A stretch of 64,000 nt of DNA from positions 62,001 through 126,000 of the forward strand of contig JAPONM010000036.1 of the NCBI GenBank assembly GCA_026713925.1, given 5' to 3'. Below, one piece after another: positions 28,234 to 36,312 of this stretch. Position 1 is the stretch's first letter; the number at the start of each line of letters is the position of its first letter. The notes beneath the pieces are model-generated. The model saw nothing but the letters and a program-made list of their open reading frames with translations. It did no database searches and was not told the DNA's origin. A program made the translations under genes and the position numbers. This stretch comes from Gammaproteobacteria bacterium. Its GTDB lineage: Bacteria > Pseudomonadota > Gammaproteobacteria > UBA4575.

Positions 28234-28926
28234 CTAGTGTCCGTGTACCGGATTGGCTGCCTTGTGCACCGGGCGCTTGTCGTCCAGCTTGCGCTCCGGG
28301 TGCGGCAACGCTACGCCCAGCATACAGTCACGGGTTACAATTTCGGTAAGCTGGTCCTCCGTCCAGCCCTCCGTCCCTTCAGGCCGCATTGGTATCACCA
28401 TAAAGCGGCACTTCTGATTCGAATCTTCAACCCTGACCTCTACTTCTGCAGGAATCTGAAGACCGAACTCTGCCAGTACCTGTCGGGGCCAACGCACCAA
28501 TCGACGGCGATAATTCGGGGTTCGGTACCACTCAGGGGAATGCCCCAGAATGGGCCTGGGATAACATGAGCACAGTGTACATACGACTACATGATGCACC
28601 GCTGGAGTGTTTTCCAGGACGCGAAGATCACAGTAGTCACTAGGAGTCCCGAAACCAGTCGGATTCAGCCAGTCGATCCCTACTTCCTTACTTGCAGTGA
28701 AGCCATCCTCCAGAGCAAGTTTCTTGAAATCAGGGTCCAACCAGGCCTTGGCTACCAGCCTTGCAGCCGGCAGTGGACCTATGCTGTGTGCAAACTCCGC
28801 AAAACGTCGATGATCTTCAGCACTGAAAAGACCTTTTTCAATCGCCAGTTCACGAACAGCGATCTCCAGCACTTCGAAGTCGCTGACCTCATCCACCATG
28901 GGTGCGGCTTTATGATTCTCTGCCAT
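28234..28926 (-). CDS. scnC: Thiocyanate hydrolase gamma subunit (cobalt-binding)
   Basis: The catalytic subunit of the enzyme that hydrolyses thiocyanate to carbonyl sulfide and ammonia. It is homologous to the nitrile hydratase alpha subunit. The 230-residue protein carries VCTLCSCYPRPILG with the cobalt-type claw Cys116-Thr-Leu-Cys119-Ser120-Cys121. The last two cysteines are oxidised to sulfinic and sulfenic forms in the known enzyme. Thr rather than Ser after the first Cys marks a cobalt centre rather than iron. The sequence PEWYRTPNYRRRLVRWPRQVLAEFG follows as in nitrile hydratases. It lies 64 bases after scnA and seven bases before the activator gene. Confidence 0.95.
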   Translation of the reverse strand: MAENHKAAPMVDEVSDFEVLEIAVRELAIEKGLFSAEDHRRFAEFAHSIGPLPAARLVAKAWLDPDFKKLALEDGFTASKEVGIDWLNPTGFGTPSDYCDLRVLENTPAVHHVVVCTLCSCYPRPILGHSPEWYRTPNYRRRLVRWPRQVLAEFGLQIPAEVEVRVEDSNQKCRFMVIPMRPEGTEGWTEDQLTEIVTRDCMLGVALPHPERKLDDKRPVHKAANPVHGH

Positions 28927-28990
28927 AATCTTTTCCTCTCTATCCTCTCTTTTCTGTTCTCTTTGTCCGTTCCGTTCGCCCGGTCACGCC

Positions 28991-29344
28991 TTACACCGAC
29001 TCCAGCCAACGTTCGGAAAACTCAGTCTGTAACGTATCATTCGCATACGCATCAGGATATTCGTCCCAGAGATCCTTCTGCTTGAAACGCACAATGTAAA
29101 ACCACTCGGGATCATCTACATTATCCCATGCCTCGTCCTCGGGAGCGGGGCTCTCATGGGTAACCACGGTTACAACGCCTTCTGCGCCTCGCGTGTACAC
29201 CTGGCAACGGGTGTAAAATATGTCCGGCAAATTACGGATCCGTACACGATCACCAACCTTGAACTTCGGTTCACCGGCCTCGCCCGTGAAACACTGGGGG
29301 TCGCCTTTCCCCGTAGCCTTTTCGGCGTGATGGCCTCTACTCAT
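28991..29344 (-). CDS. scnA: Thiocyanate hydrolase alpha subunit
   Basis: A 117-residue subunit corresponding to the C-terminal half of nitrile hydratase beta subunits. It shows FKVGDRVRIRNLPDIFYTRCQVYTRGAEGVVTVV and VRFKQKDLWDEYPDAYANDTLQTEFSERWLES. These are the SH3-like barrel features that pack against the cobalt subunit. The start overlaps the end of scnB by eight bases, so translation is coupled. The order scnB-scnA-scnC is that of Thiobacillus thioparus. Confidence 0.92.
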   Translation of the reverse strand: MSRGHHAEKATGKGDPQCFTGEAGEPKFKVGDRVRIRNLPDIFYTRCQVYTRGAEGVVTVVTHESPAPEDEAWDNVDDPEWFYIVRFKQKDLWDEYPDAYANDTLQTEFSERWLESV

Positions 29345-29768
29345 AGCGTTTCTGGACCTCGTCGATCTTGTTCATTAATTCAGTGAGGGTAACGTGCTGT
29401 TTGTCGACCATGATTCTTGCTGCAGAAAGTAGCCAGCGGCCGTAGTAGGGCAAGCCCAGATACTGCGTCTGACCGAGATCAACATTCTGCCGCCGGCGTC
29501 TTTCTTCGGCATTCCAAACACCGCGCCACGCCAAGCATTCGCAGGTCACATACGTATTCAATTCCCACTGCTCTTCTTCTTTTTCATGCCACTGAATGGA
29601 CACATCAGGTTCGCCACCGACATCATGCGAAGTGCGCATATAGGCCCTGAAATGAGCGTTATCAACCTCGGTGGGAAGCGGTGCATGCTGGGGCTGATGC
29701 AAGGCCGGTTGTAATTGACCGACAATGTCAATATGCCGCATCACCTTCTTTCTGGTATCGGATGACAT
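29337..29768 (-). CDS. scnB: Thiocyanate hydrolase beta subunit
   Basis: A 143-residue subunit related to the N-terminal half of nitrile hydratase beta. It includes LTELMNKIDEV near the C-terminus and the segment WELNTYVTCECLAWRGVWNAEERRRRQNVDLGQTQYLGLPYYGRWLLSAARIM. It is the first gene of the operon, with a strong AGGAGG ribosome site (29780s, minus strand) before the ATG at 29768. It is divergent from a LysR-type regulator across 182 bases. Confidence 0.92.
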   Translation of the reverse strand: MSSDTRKKVMRHIDIVGQLQPALHQPQHAPLPTEVDNAHFRAYMRTSHDVGGEPDVSIQWHEKEEEQWELNTYVTCECLAWRGVWNAEERRRRQNVDLGQTQYLGLPYYGRWLLSAARIMVDKQHVTLTELMNKIDEVQKRYE

Positions 29769-29950
29769 AACCTTGAATTCCTCCTGTATTGAATATCTAA
29801 CAAGCTGTCTTGTACCCTCGACAATCAGTGTATCTTAGTATTTTCTTATATACTTATTTTATAGGGTGTACACTTTAAATAATGACAAGTCTAAAGGAGT
29901 TATGTTATTAATCCAAGACTTTATATTTATTAAACCCATAGGAGTTAACT
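29769..29950. promoter_or_regulatory. Divergent control region between scn operon and LysR gene
   Basis: This is an AT-rich 182-base gap between oppositely directed starts. The stretch near 29830-29880 contains ATA-rich inverted half-sites of the kind LysR proteins bind, and several TATA-like -10 candidates for both directions. Ribosome sites are clear on both sides (AGGAGG for scnB, AGGAG for the regulator). Exact promoters cannot be fixed by eye. Confidence 0.55.
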
Positions 29951-30883
29951 ATGGATCGAAGAGACATTTTTCCGCGTGCTCTCCAATACCTGATTGCAAT
30001 CGCTGAACAGGGAAGTTACACAAGAGCGGCTGAAACCTTACATGTCTCACAACCTACTTTATCGCAACAGATCAAGCAACTGGAAGATTATCTACAATCG
30101 CCTCTGCTGGACCGGTCCGGGCGAACCGTGCAGCTAACGGATGCCGGGAAAATCTACGTGCGCCATGCCAGACGAGCCTGGGGTGAACTGAACACCGGCA
30201 CACGAGCAATCCACGACGTCAAGAACCTGAGCCGCGGTTCACTGCGTCTGGGCTGGACACCAATTACCGACTATTTAACCTGCTCCTTGCTGGCCAACTA
30301 TAACTCCCGGTACCCTGGAATTACCCTGAGCACTCTTGACATGCCCCAAGATGAAATTGAGTCGGCCATATCCGAAGCACGCGTGGACATCGGAATTACA
30401 TTCAGCAAACCCACTGGCCCCGAGGAACTTTCGGGCCCCACTGAAACGTTCACGCTATTCGAAGAAGCGCTATACCTTGCCGTTGGCAGGGTACATCCCC
30501 GTGCCAAGCGACGAAAACGGATGAGCGCCCAGGAATTCGGGATGGAATCACTGGTGCAGCTCAATACGGACTTCGCACTGCGTCATCACATTGACCGCTA
30601 TTGCCATGACCACGCGATTGAGCCACACAATGCAATCGAGACCAATTCGCTTACCGTGATCATAGAAATGGTGGAACTCGGCCTGCTAGCCACGGTACTG
30701 CCCAGTACGATCATCAATACGCAAAGTGGACTCTATGCGATCGAGGTATCCCCAGAGCTCCCTCACCACACCGTCAGCCTGATCTGGAATAAGAGCGGCT
30801 ATAAGAGTCCGGCATGCCTGGCCTTTCTGGAACTGGCATCGGACTGGTCTTCGCATCTGCTCCAGGAGAAACGGATTCAGTGA
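29951..30883 (+). CDS. LysR-type regulator (CynR/CbbR-like), probable regulator of the scn operon
   Basis: A 310-residue LysR protein. The N-terminal winged helix-turn-helix reads ALQYLIAIAEQGSYTRAAETLHVSQPTLSQQIKQLEDYL (about residues 11-49). The effector domain contains GSLRLGWTPITDYLTCSLL and IIEMVELGLLATVLPSTI. Its closest relatives by pattern are CynR-like regulators. Position, divergent from scnB and upstream of cyanase, suggests it senses thiocyanate, cyanate or a related anion and controls the scn operon. The effector is not deducible from sequence. Confidence 0.9.
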   Translation: MDRRDIFPRALQYLIAIAEQGSYTRAAETLHVSQPTLSQQIKQLEDYLQSPLLDRSGRTVQLTDAGKIYVRHARRAWGELNTGTRAIHDVKNLSRGSLRLGWTPITDYLTCSLLANYNSRYPGITLSTLDMPQDEIESAISEARVDIGITFSKPTGPEELSGPTETFTLFEEALYLAVGRVHPRAKRRKRMSAQEFGMESLVQLNTDFALRHHIDRYCHDHAIEPHNAIETNSLTVIIEMVELGLLATVLPSTIINTQSGLYAIEVSPELPHHTVSLIWNKSGYKSPACLAFLELASDWSSHLLQEKRIQ

Positions 30884-30977
30884 TGCACCCTGCAGGGCCT
30901 GCTCAAGGAAGGAGCGGTGAATGGGTCATGGTTGTGGCGTGTCAAGTACGTGTGGCTGGGCTATGCAGGTGCAGTTA

Positions 30978-30994
30978 TGCACTTTATTAGTGCA
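30978..30994. promoter_or_regulatory. NtrC-type enhancer site upstream of cyanase
   Basis: TGCACTTTATTAGTGCA is a 17-base dyad with TGCACT/AGTGCA arms and a five-base spacer, the format of enterobacterial NtrC sites (TGCACY-N5-RGTGCA). It lies about 75 bases upstream of a sigma-54-like promoter, a normal enhancer distance, and points to nitrogen-limitation control of cynS. Confidence 0.65.
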
Positions 30995-31068
30995 CAACTG
31001 GCCTCTGGAACGTGCATCCATTACTTTTCAGATTCATTCATTGCCCAGGTACATGCAACGTACAAGAT

Positions 31069-31084
31069 TGGCCTAGTAATTGCT
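31069..31084 (+). promoter_or_regulatory. Sigma-54 promoter of cyanase
   Basis: TGGCCTAGTAATTGCT has the -24 TGGC and -12 TTGC elements separated by exactly seven bases, as the sigma-54 consensus (TGGCAC-N5-TTGCW) requires. The start codon of cynS is 40 bases downstream, leaving room for a short leader with a GGAG ribosome site. It pairs with the NtrC-type site upstream. Confidence 0.65.
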
Positions 31085-31123
31085 TGGAATGCTAGTCCAT
31101 GCACCTGATTCGGAGAAAATGAG

Positions 31124-31564
31124 ATGACCAAAGAAGAAATGACAGACCTGATCATTGAGTCCAAGAAAGCAAAGGGGATGACCTGGGAGGCTATCGCCGG
31201 CAAGGTTGGCATGGGCGAAACATGGGTGGCTTCTGCCTGCTTTGGAATGAACAGCATGCCTGAAAATGTCGCCAAGAACCTTTGCGAAGTCCTGGAACTG
31301 GACGAAAACGTGTGCGCAGCCCTGCAGGAATTTCCCTGCAAGTCATGGGAAAAAACCGTTCCGCAAGACCCCGTGATATACAGGCTGTACGAAATTGTGG
31401 GGGTGTATGGTGCGACCATCAAGGAAATCATTCATGAGAAGTTCGGCGACGGAATCATGAGTGCGATCGATTTTTCAATGGACATCGACAAAGAGGAAAA
31501 CCCTAAAGGTGACCGGGTCGTGATCACACTGAACGGTAAATTCCTGAAATACAGTGCGTGGTAG
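31124..31564 (+). CDS. cynS: Cyanate hydratase (cyanase)
   Basis: Cyanase converts cyanate and bicarbonate to carbon dioxide and carbamate, which decays to ammonia and carbon dioxide. The 146-residue protein has an N-terminal helical bundle related to DNA-binding folds and the catalytic C-terminal part YRLYEIVGVYGATIKEIIHEKFGDGIMSAIDF. The catalytic triad is intact at Arg87, Glu90 and Ser113, equivalent to R96, E99 and S122 of Escherichia coli. The ATG at 31124 follows a GGAG. Cyanate may arise from thiocyanate metabolism, urea or carbamoyl phosphate decay. Expression is probably nitrogen-regulated, judging from the sites upstream. Confidence 0.97.
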   Translation: MTKEEMTDLIIESKKAKGMTWEAIAGKVGMGETWVASACFGMNSMPENVAKNLCEVLELDENVCAALQEFPCKSWEKTVPQDPVIYRLYEIVGVYGATIKEIIHEKFGDGIMSAIDFSMDIDKEENPKGDRVVITLNGKFLKYSAW

Positions 31565-31732
31565 CCTCGTATCACAGCCTTTACATCTCCCCGTCTGGGT
31601 TCCCATGCACTTGGCAGCTGAACCCTGGCTGGCTACCTGCACGGGCAGAAAGGCAGACCGGCTCCAAAACAGACCTGTTCACGCCGCTCACAAATATCAG
31701 CGTCACCGGCCGGGTGACGGATCGCCGTGAGA

Positions 31733-32080
31733 ATGCCTTCCGGGACTGCCACACAGCAGGCGCTCGTCTCATTCTTTGAGCTGGCTGCTCGAAAAGACAG
31801 GCATATCCTTGAAAAGCTGAAACAAGAACGACATTTCATCGTGGAGCCGGAGCGCTGGTGCTTTACACTGCCAAGCCTGTATGCCTTCCTTCAACACCAG
31901 GATGAATCGTTCAACCACATCGAATACACACAGTTTCGAAAACTGGTTTTTGGCACCGCACTCAACCAGACCGTAAATTCATACGGGGCTGAAATCACCA
32001 TTCACGACAACCAGGGCAACGTCGACAAGTCGGGTTACGCCCTGGCCTGGCATGCCAGGCCACAAGCTGATTCATGCTGA
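31733..32080 (+). CDS. Conserved-looking hypothetical protein
   Basis: A 115-residue soluble protein without a signal peptide or a motif I can name (QQALVSFFELAARKDRHILEKLKQERHFIVEPERW... IHDNQGNVDKSGYALAWHAR). The start is ATG 31733, or GTG 31727 two codons earlier; no strong ribosome site decides it. Base use resembles the neighbouring core genes. It lies downstream of cyanase with a 168-base gap and is probably a separate unit. Confidence 0.6.
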   Translation: MPSGTATQQALVSFFELAARKDRHILEKLKQERHFIVEPERWCFTLPSLYAFLQHQDESFNHIEYTQFRKLVFGTALNQTVNSYGAEITIHDNQGNVDKSGYALAWHARPQADSC

Positions 32081-32124
32081 CGCCCCAAAGCGGCTTGAGC
32101 TTCTACTTGCCGACCTGCATTGGT

Positions 32125-32388
32125 TTATCTTTGCGTTCGCTTGCGCTTGCTGGCGTCAGCGAAATGCACCACGCTGTATGAAATTCCGAATCCCGCAAGC
32201 AGAGAAATCACAATCAGCACGGCATTTGCCAGGTCGATATCCCCGCCGATATTTGTTTTCACACCAAACAGCCTCGCCAGGATATTCATAATCAGCAATC
32301 CCAGAAACACTCCTCCAAAAAGCAGGATGCGAAACGGCCTGTTCTTTGCCGTGACGACATCTACGAATCTGTCAATCAACTGTTGCAT
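32125..32388 (-). CDS. Small membrane protein, unknown function
   Basis: An 87-residue protein with two predicted transmembrane helices (ILLFGGVFLGLLIMNILARLFG and AVLIVISLLAGFGISYSVVHFA). A basic tail (SKRKRTQR) suggests both termini are cytoplasmic. The ATG at 32388 is a reasonable start. No family was recognised. It is convergent with the preceding hypothetical gene and is the downstream neighbour of the reductase gene on the same strand. Confidence 0.6.
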   Translation of the reverse strand: MQQLIDRFVDVVTAKNRPFRILLFGGVFLGLLIMNILARLFGVKTNIGGDIDLANAVLIVISLLAGFGISYSVVHFADASKRKRTQR

Positions 32389-32489
32389 GATCTAGCCTTG
32401 TACGGCGAATTTCCACCTTCAGCATGATATTCCGCAAACGACAAACTACCTGTTTGGCTATCACATCTCACGGCAAGAATTTATGCTAT

Positions 32490-33503
32490 TTATGCGGTAT
32501 CCACGGCAGGTTCAAATGAGTCATAGTACAGCATATCCTCGGACAGCCCATGTTGAGGAAAAGATGTACGGATAGCGGAAATCATCTCCGGTGGTCCACT
32601 AGTGTACACCTGCACTCCCGACAGGTCCGGGTAGTCAGCCAGTATCGCCTCATGCACCCAGCCGCGCCGTCCTTCCCAGTCCAGGTCCGGTTTGGACAAT
32701 ACGGGAATGAAGCCCAGGCCCAGTTCCCGCTCCCACCGACCGACCTGCTCGAGGCGATACAGATCCCGTCTCGAACGCACGCCCCAGTAGAACTTGACGG
32801 ATTTTCGGATTTTGTTCATGCGCAAGTCTTCAACCATGGCCGCAATCGGAGCAAATCCTGGACCACCGGCCACGAAGATCACCGGACGCGGGTCATCGCG
32901 CAGAAAAAAAGTACCAAGAGGCCCCGTCAAGTGCAGCAGGTCCTGCTCCCTGATTGTACTGAGCTCATGTTCACTGAATCTGCCACCGGGAACCCTGCGC
33001 ACGTGCAACTCAACCGACTCAGTGTTGTGGGGCGGGCTGGCAATGGAGTAACTGCGTCGGCGATTGTCCCACAGCAAAAGATCGACATATTGTCCAGCAA
33101 GGAAGCGCAGGGTGCCGCGCCCTTTCATCAGGCCGAGAGTCAGGGCAGTGACATCATGGCTGAGCGGCTCCAGGCGCAGGACCCGGGCCGGCAGTGTACA
33201 AAACTCAGTTCCGGCCAGTGCCTCTACCTCCTTAGCTTCGATGACCAGTTCACTGGATCTCGCCGCTGCCTGGCACAGCAAAATGGCATCTCGTGCCCAT
33301 GCAGATGCGCCCAGCACTTCAACCGATGCCGCGCCCCCTGGAACAATTTTACCGGCGATCAGACGAGCGTGACATACCCCGCAACTGCCACTGCGACAAC
33401 TGTAAGGGAGCACGAGTCCCTTGCGAAGCGCGGCAGCCAAGACTGTTTCGCCATCCCGGCTGGTGATCTCGCGCCCACTGGGCTGGAATTGAATTCGTGC
33501 CAT
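32490..33503 (-). CDS. 2Fe-2S/FAD oxidoreductase (CDP-6-deoxy-3,4-glucoseen reductase-like)
   Basis: A 337-residue electron-transfer flavoprotein. The N-terminal plant-type ferredoxin domain has CRSGSCGVCHARL and a later ILLCQAAA (four cluster cysteines). An FAD domain follows with RRRSYSIASPP (RxYS motif), then an NAD domain with VFVAGGPGFAPIAAM and VYTSGPPEM. It would pass electrons from NAD(P)H to an unknown oxygenase or dehydratase partner, none of which is encoded nearby. The start is set at ATG 33503 (MARIQFQPSG); an upstream ATG at 33533 adds ten residues. Confidence 0.85.
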   Translation of the reverse strand: MARIQFQPSGREITSRDGETVLAAALRKGLVLPYSCRSGSCGVCHARLIAGKIVPGGAASVEVLGASAWARDAILLCQAAARSSELVIEAKEVEALAGTEFCTLPARVLRLEPLSHDVTALTLGLMKGRGTLRFLAGQYVDLLLWDNRRRSYSIASPPHNTESVELHVRRVPGGRFSEHELSTIREQDLLHLTGPLGTFFLRDDPRPVIFVAGGPGFAPIAAMVEDLRMNKIRKSVKFYWGVRSRRDLYRLEQVGRWERELGLGFIPVLSKPDLDWEGRRGWVHEAILADYPDLSGVQVYTSGPPEMISAIRTSFPQHGLSEDMLYYDSFEPAVDTA

Positions 33504-33733
33504 CTCGACTACAGTGGCCTCTTTGTGCTGCATTGCATGCTTGCCACGGTTTCAGCATCTTGCATGCCCTGTACGCGGGTAAACCGCCGGCCTGCTCATG
33601 CACGGACAAGATAAAATCATACCGCTCCTATCAGGGATGTAAAGGGCGGGATGCGCGACCCAGCCTTCCAACCTGAAATTCCTGCTCTCTGCGGCAAATG
33701 TTTTTTTACGCTTTTGTACTATTTGGTATATGC

Positions 33734-33749
33734 TGTACTGATCAGTACA
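33734..33749. promoter_or_regulatory. Perfect palindromic operator for the TetR regulator
   Basis: TGTACTGATCAGTACA is a perfect 16-base palindrome, 23 bases before the DUF1348 start codon. It overlaps the downstream side of a likely promoter (TTTACG and TATATG about sixteen bases apart). Its size and symmetry fit TetR dimers, and the TetR gene is the second gene of the transcript, so autoregulation is likely. Confidence 0.7.
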
Positions 33750-33772
33750 AATCACGTTAAGGAGTTGCAGCC

Positions 33773-34240
33773 ATGCCCGACCGCCCCCCCTTTCCACCAT
33801 TTACCCTTGAAACCGCCACACAAAAGGTCCAAATGGCCGAAAACGCATGGAACTTGCGCGACCCGGAGAAGGTTTCACTGGCGTACACGGAAGACAGTCA
33901 CTGGCGTAACCGTGCCGAGTTTTTACATGGCCGAGAAGAAATCGTGGAGTTTCTGACCCGCAAGTGGGCACGTGAACTGGATTATCACCTGATCAAGGAA
34001 CTCTGGACGTATCATGACAATCGGATTGCAGTGCGCTTTCAGTACGAATGGCGTGACGATTCCAGGAACTGGTTTCGTGCACACGGCAACGAAAACTGGG
34101 AATTTGACGAGCGGGGCCTGATGCGCAGGCGCGAGGCCAGTATCAACGACGTGCCCATCCAGAAATCCGAACGGAAATTCTTGTGGGGAGAGGGGCCACG
34201 CCCGGAGGATTATCCAGGACTGACTGAACTGGGCCTCTAA
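33773..34240 (+). CDS. DUF1348 (NTF2-like fold) protein
   Basis: A 155-residue protein of the nuclear-transport-factor-2-like superfamily, DUF1348 branch. It starts [61 protein letters not shown] and ends with [20 protein letters not shown], both typical. Function is unknown; the fold forms a hydrophobic pocket used by relatives as an enzyme or binding site. A good AAGGAG ribosome site precedes the ATG. The TetR gene starts four bases after its stop. Confidence 0.88.
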   Translation: MPDRPPFPPFTLETATQKVQMAENAWNLRDPEKVSLAYTEDSHWRNRAEFLHGREEIVEFLTRKWARELDYHLIKELWTYHDNRIAVRFQYEWRDDSRNWFRAHGNENWEFDERGLMRRREASINDVPIQKSERKFLWGEGPRPEDYPGLTELGL

Positions 34241-34243
34241 TCC

Positions 34244-34807
34244 ATGCCACGCAAAATTGCGGAACGCCAGGATGCGATTCCGGCACTAGGGGAAGTGTTC
34301 AGGGAATATGGTTTCTTGGGCAGTTCTCTCACAGAGATTTCGCAACGGACGGGCCTTGGCAAGGGCAGCTTGTACCATTTCTTTCCCAACGGCAAAAAAG
34401 AAATGGCCGAGGCCGTGCTGGATGACGTGACAAACTGGTTCAGGGACAATGTATTTTCAACGCTTCTCAGCAGCAACAAACCCGAAGACGGCATTCAAAA
34501 CATGTTCGAAGCAGTGGACCGCTATTTTCATTCGGGAAAACGGGTCTGCCTGGTTGGCGCTTTTGCGCTTGACGATACCCGGGACCGGTTCGAGGCCAGA
34601 ATCCGCACGTATTTCTGTGCATGGACCGATGCACTCACCACTGCCCTCAAACGCAAGGGGTTCAGTGACCAGGATGCAACTGAAACCGCAGAGGAGATTA
34701 TCGTCAGCATTCAAGGGGCATTGGTCCTGGCAAGGTCAAAGCAGGACCCGCAGGTCTTTACAAGGGCACTGAAACGGCTGCGACGTCACATCACTGCAGG
34801 TTCTTGA
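34244..34807 (+). CDS. TetR/AcrR-family transcriptional regulator
   Basis: A 187-residue repressor. The N-terminal helix-turn-helix reads FREYGFLGSSLTEISQRTGLGKGSLYHFFPNGKKEMAEAVL (about residues 19-59), and the ligand domain is helical with the VCLVGAFAL core of the YxaF/LmrA-like branch. It is coupled to the DUF1348 gene, and a perfect palindrome lies upstream of that pair. The inducing ligand is unknown but may be the substrate of the DUF1348 protein. Confidence 0.9.
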   Translation: MPRKIAERQDAIPALGEVFREYGFLGSSLTEISQRTGLGKGSLYHFFPNGKKEMAEAVLDDVTNWFRDNVFSTLLSSNKPEDGIQNMFEAVDRYFHSGKRVCLVGAFALDDTRDRFEARIRTYFCAWTDALTTALKRKGFSDQDATETAEEIIVSIQGALVLARSKQDPQVFTRALKRLRRHITAGS

Positions 34808-34980
34808 GGCGGGTCAGCCATTACGGGAGTACAGAGAATGCAAAAGAGCACCCAGGCAGGTGCCCTCAATATCTAATTCCGTATTGACGCAGTCCCTGTA
34901 CGCCTTAGTATACGCTCTATCTGACATAACCATTCAGCCACGTTCACCCGGTCTTTTACACTGCACGATCATCTCATCCA

Positions 34981-35763
34981 ATGTACAAGGAACCGCACAC
35001 GTATCAGCACGAGACTTTGAGATTTATCCATATCACGGATACCCACATCCTCAATCATGCTGAGGAAACCTTTGATCAACTCAATACGAGAAATAGCCTG
35101 CAAGCAGTTTTAACCCACTGTGCATCGTTCTATCCGGATATCGACTTCTGGTTGTTTACGGGCGATATTTCCCAAACGGGAACCAAAGAAAGCTATGCAG
35201 TGTTCCAGTCTGCCATCCGGCAATATGACATCCCGGTGTATTGCGTCCCCGGTAACCATGACACACCGAAATTTTTGCAGTCTGTCGTCCCTGACAGTCC
35301 GGCAGACTCAGTCAACATCATCCACCTCAACAGGTTTTCACTGGTATTGCTTGACAGCTGGGTCAAGAATGAACATCACGGCATGATTTCCCGGCACTGC
35401 CTGCAGCAACTGGGGGACCATCTGCAAGAGTGCGCAGACCGGTTCAACATCATTGTCCTGCACCATCCCCCTGTGGAGGTAAACAGCCAGTGGCTGGATG
35501 AAATCAGATTGCAGAACCCAGCTGAATTTCTGAAGGTCCTGGGCACGCACTGCGACAACATGCTGGTGCTGTTTGGACATGTCCATCAGGAAGTTGACCT
35601 GCAGTCAGACAAGCTTCGCTTGCTGTCAACACCGTCAACCTGTCACCAGTTCAAACCGGGCACGAGCGTGCATTGTACTGACACGCTTCCGCCTGCATAC
35701 CGGTTTATTGAGCTGAACACAAAAGGTTGCATAGATACCAGAGTTCACTACGTCGAGGTGTAA
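34981..35763 (+). CDS. Metallophosphoesterase, CpdA-like
   Basis: A 260-residue calcineurin-like phosphoesterase, similar in plan to 3',5'-cyclic-AMP phosphodiesterase CpdA. The metal-ligand motifs are in order: ITDTHI, FTGDISQTG, VPGNHDTP, VLHHPP and FGHVHQ. The chosen ATG at 34981 places MYKEPHTYQHETLRFIHITDTH at the N-terminus. The real substrate (cAMP or another phosphodiester) cannot be told. It stands alone between the TetR gene and the cobalt genes. Confidence 0.85.
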   Translation: MYKEPHTYQHETLRFIHITDTHILNHAEETFDQLNTRNSLQAVLTHCASFYPDIDFWLFTGDISQTGTKESYAVFQSAIRQYDIPVYCVPGNHDTPKFLQSVVPDSPADSVNIIHLNRFSLVLLDSWVKNEHHGMISRHCLQQLGDHLQECADRFNIIVLHHPPVEVNSQWLDEIRLQNPAEFLKVLGTHCDNMLVLFGHVHQEVDLQSDKLRLLSTPSTCHQFKPGTSVHCTDTLPPAYRFIELNTKGCIDTRVHYVEV

Positions 35764-36112
35764 CTGCAGAAACTGGGCCCGGATAGTGCCTGGCTGAGCC
35801 GAATTTCATTAGACCGTATATGCTTCTATCGAATTCATGGATTCCATAGTCTTGTTCTATGCTTTTGACTGCGTCCGGTTATTGGCATCACTTTTTATTT
35901 TCCCTAAACTATGTAGCTGTCAGGCAAACCGCACACCAGAACAAACAGTAAACTGCGTGCAACACCTGATCATGGGGGAGTCGGAAGAATTAGTTCATGC
36001 CGAGTGGCAACGTGCAGCGTTGTCACCTGAATCCAATCAGGGTGCTGGAACCGTATATCCCTACACTCCCGGGTTATATTGATTAATCTAGACAAGAATA
36101 GTGAGGCGTGAA

Positions 36113-36301
36113 ATGAATACAGTTCAAAATCCAAAAGACCTGTCTGCTCAAATCCAGTTTCCGTTGACGACCGTTTACGGGATTGCTGCCACCATTTTGA
36201 TCGGAACCCTGATCATTGCCGCCGTGGGGTTTGCCGGGTCGGAAGTCATCCACAATGCTGCACATGACTTGCGTCACAGTCTTGCCTTTCCCTGTCATTA
36301 A
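36113..36301 (+). CDS. cbtB: CbtB cobalt-transport small subunit
   Basis: A 62-residue protein with one transmembrane helix (GIAATILIGTLIIAAVGFAG) and the CbtB tail HNAAHDLRHSLAFPCH, almost the same as in the orphan CbtB at 24.1 kb. The ATG at 36113 follows GTGAGGCG. It is twelve bases from cbtA and surely co-transcribed. The metal is predicted to be cobalt, from the usual cobalamin-riboswitch association of this family, but no such riboswitch was seen here. Confidence 0.88.
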   Translation: MNTVQNPKDLSAQIQFPLTTVYGIAATILIGTLIIAAVGFAGSEVIHNAAHDLRHSLAFPCH

Positions 36302-36312
36302 CAGGTGAAGGC

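Noticed and set aside
32550-33614. 354-codon plus-strand frame over the reductase
   Set aside because: Antisense to a clear 2Fe-2S/FAD reductase.
35764-36112. Possible cobalamin riboswitch before cbtBA
   Set aside because: CbtBA genes often have one, but I could not find a B12-box or the usual flanking stems here.
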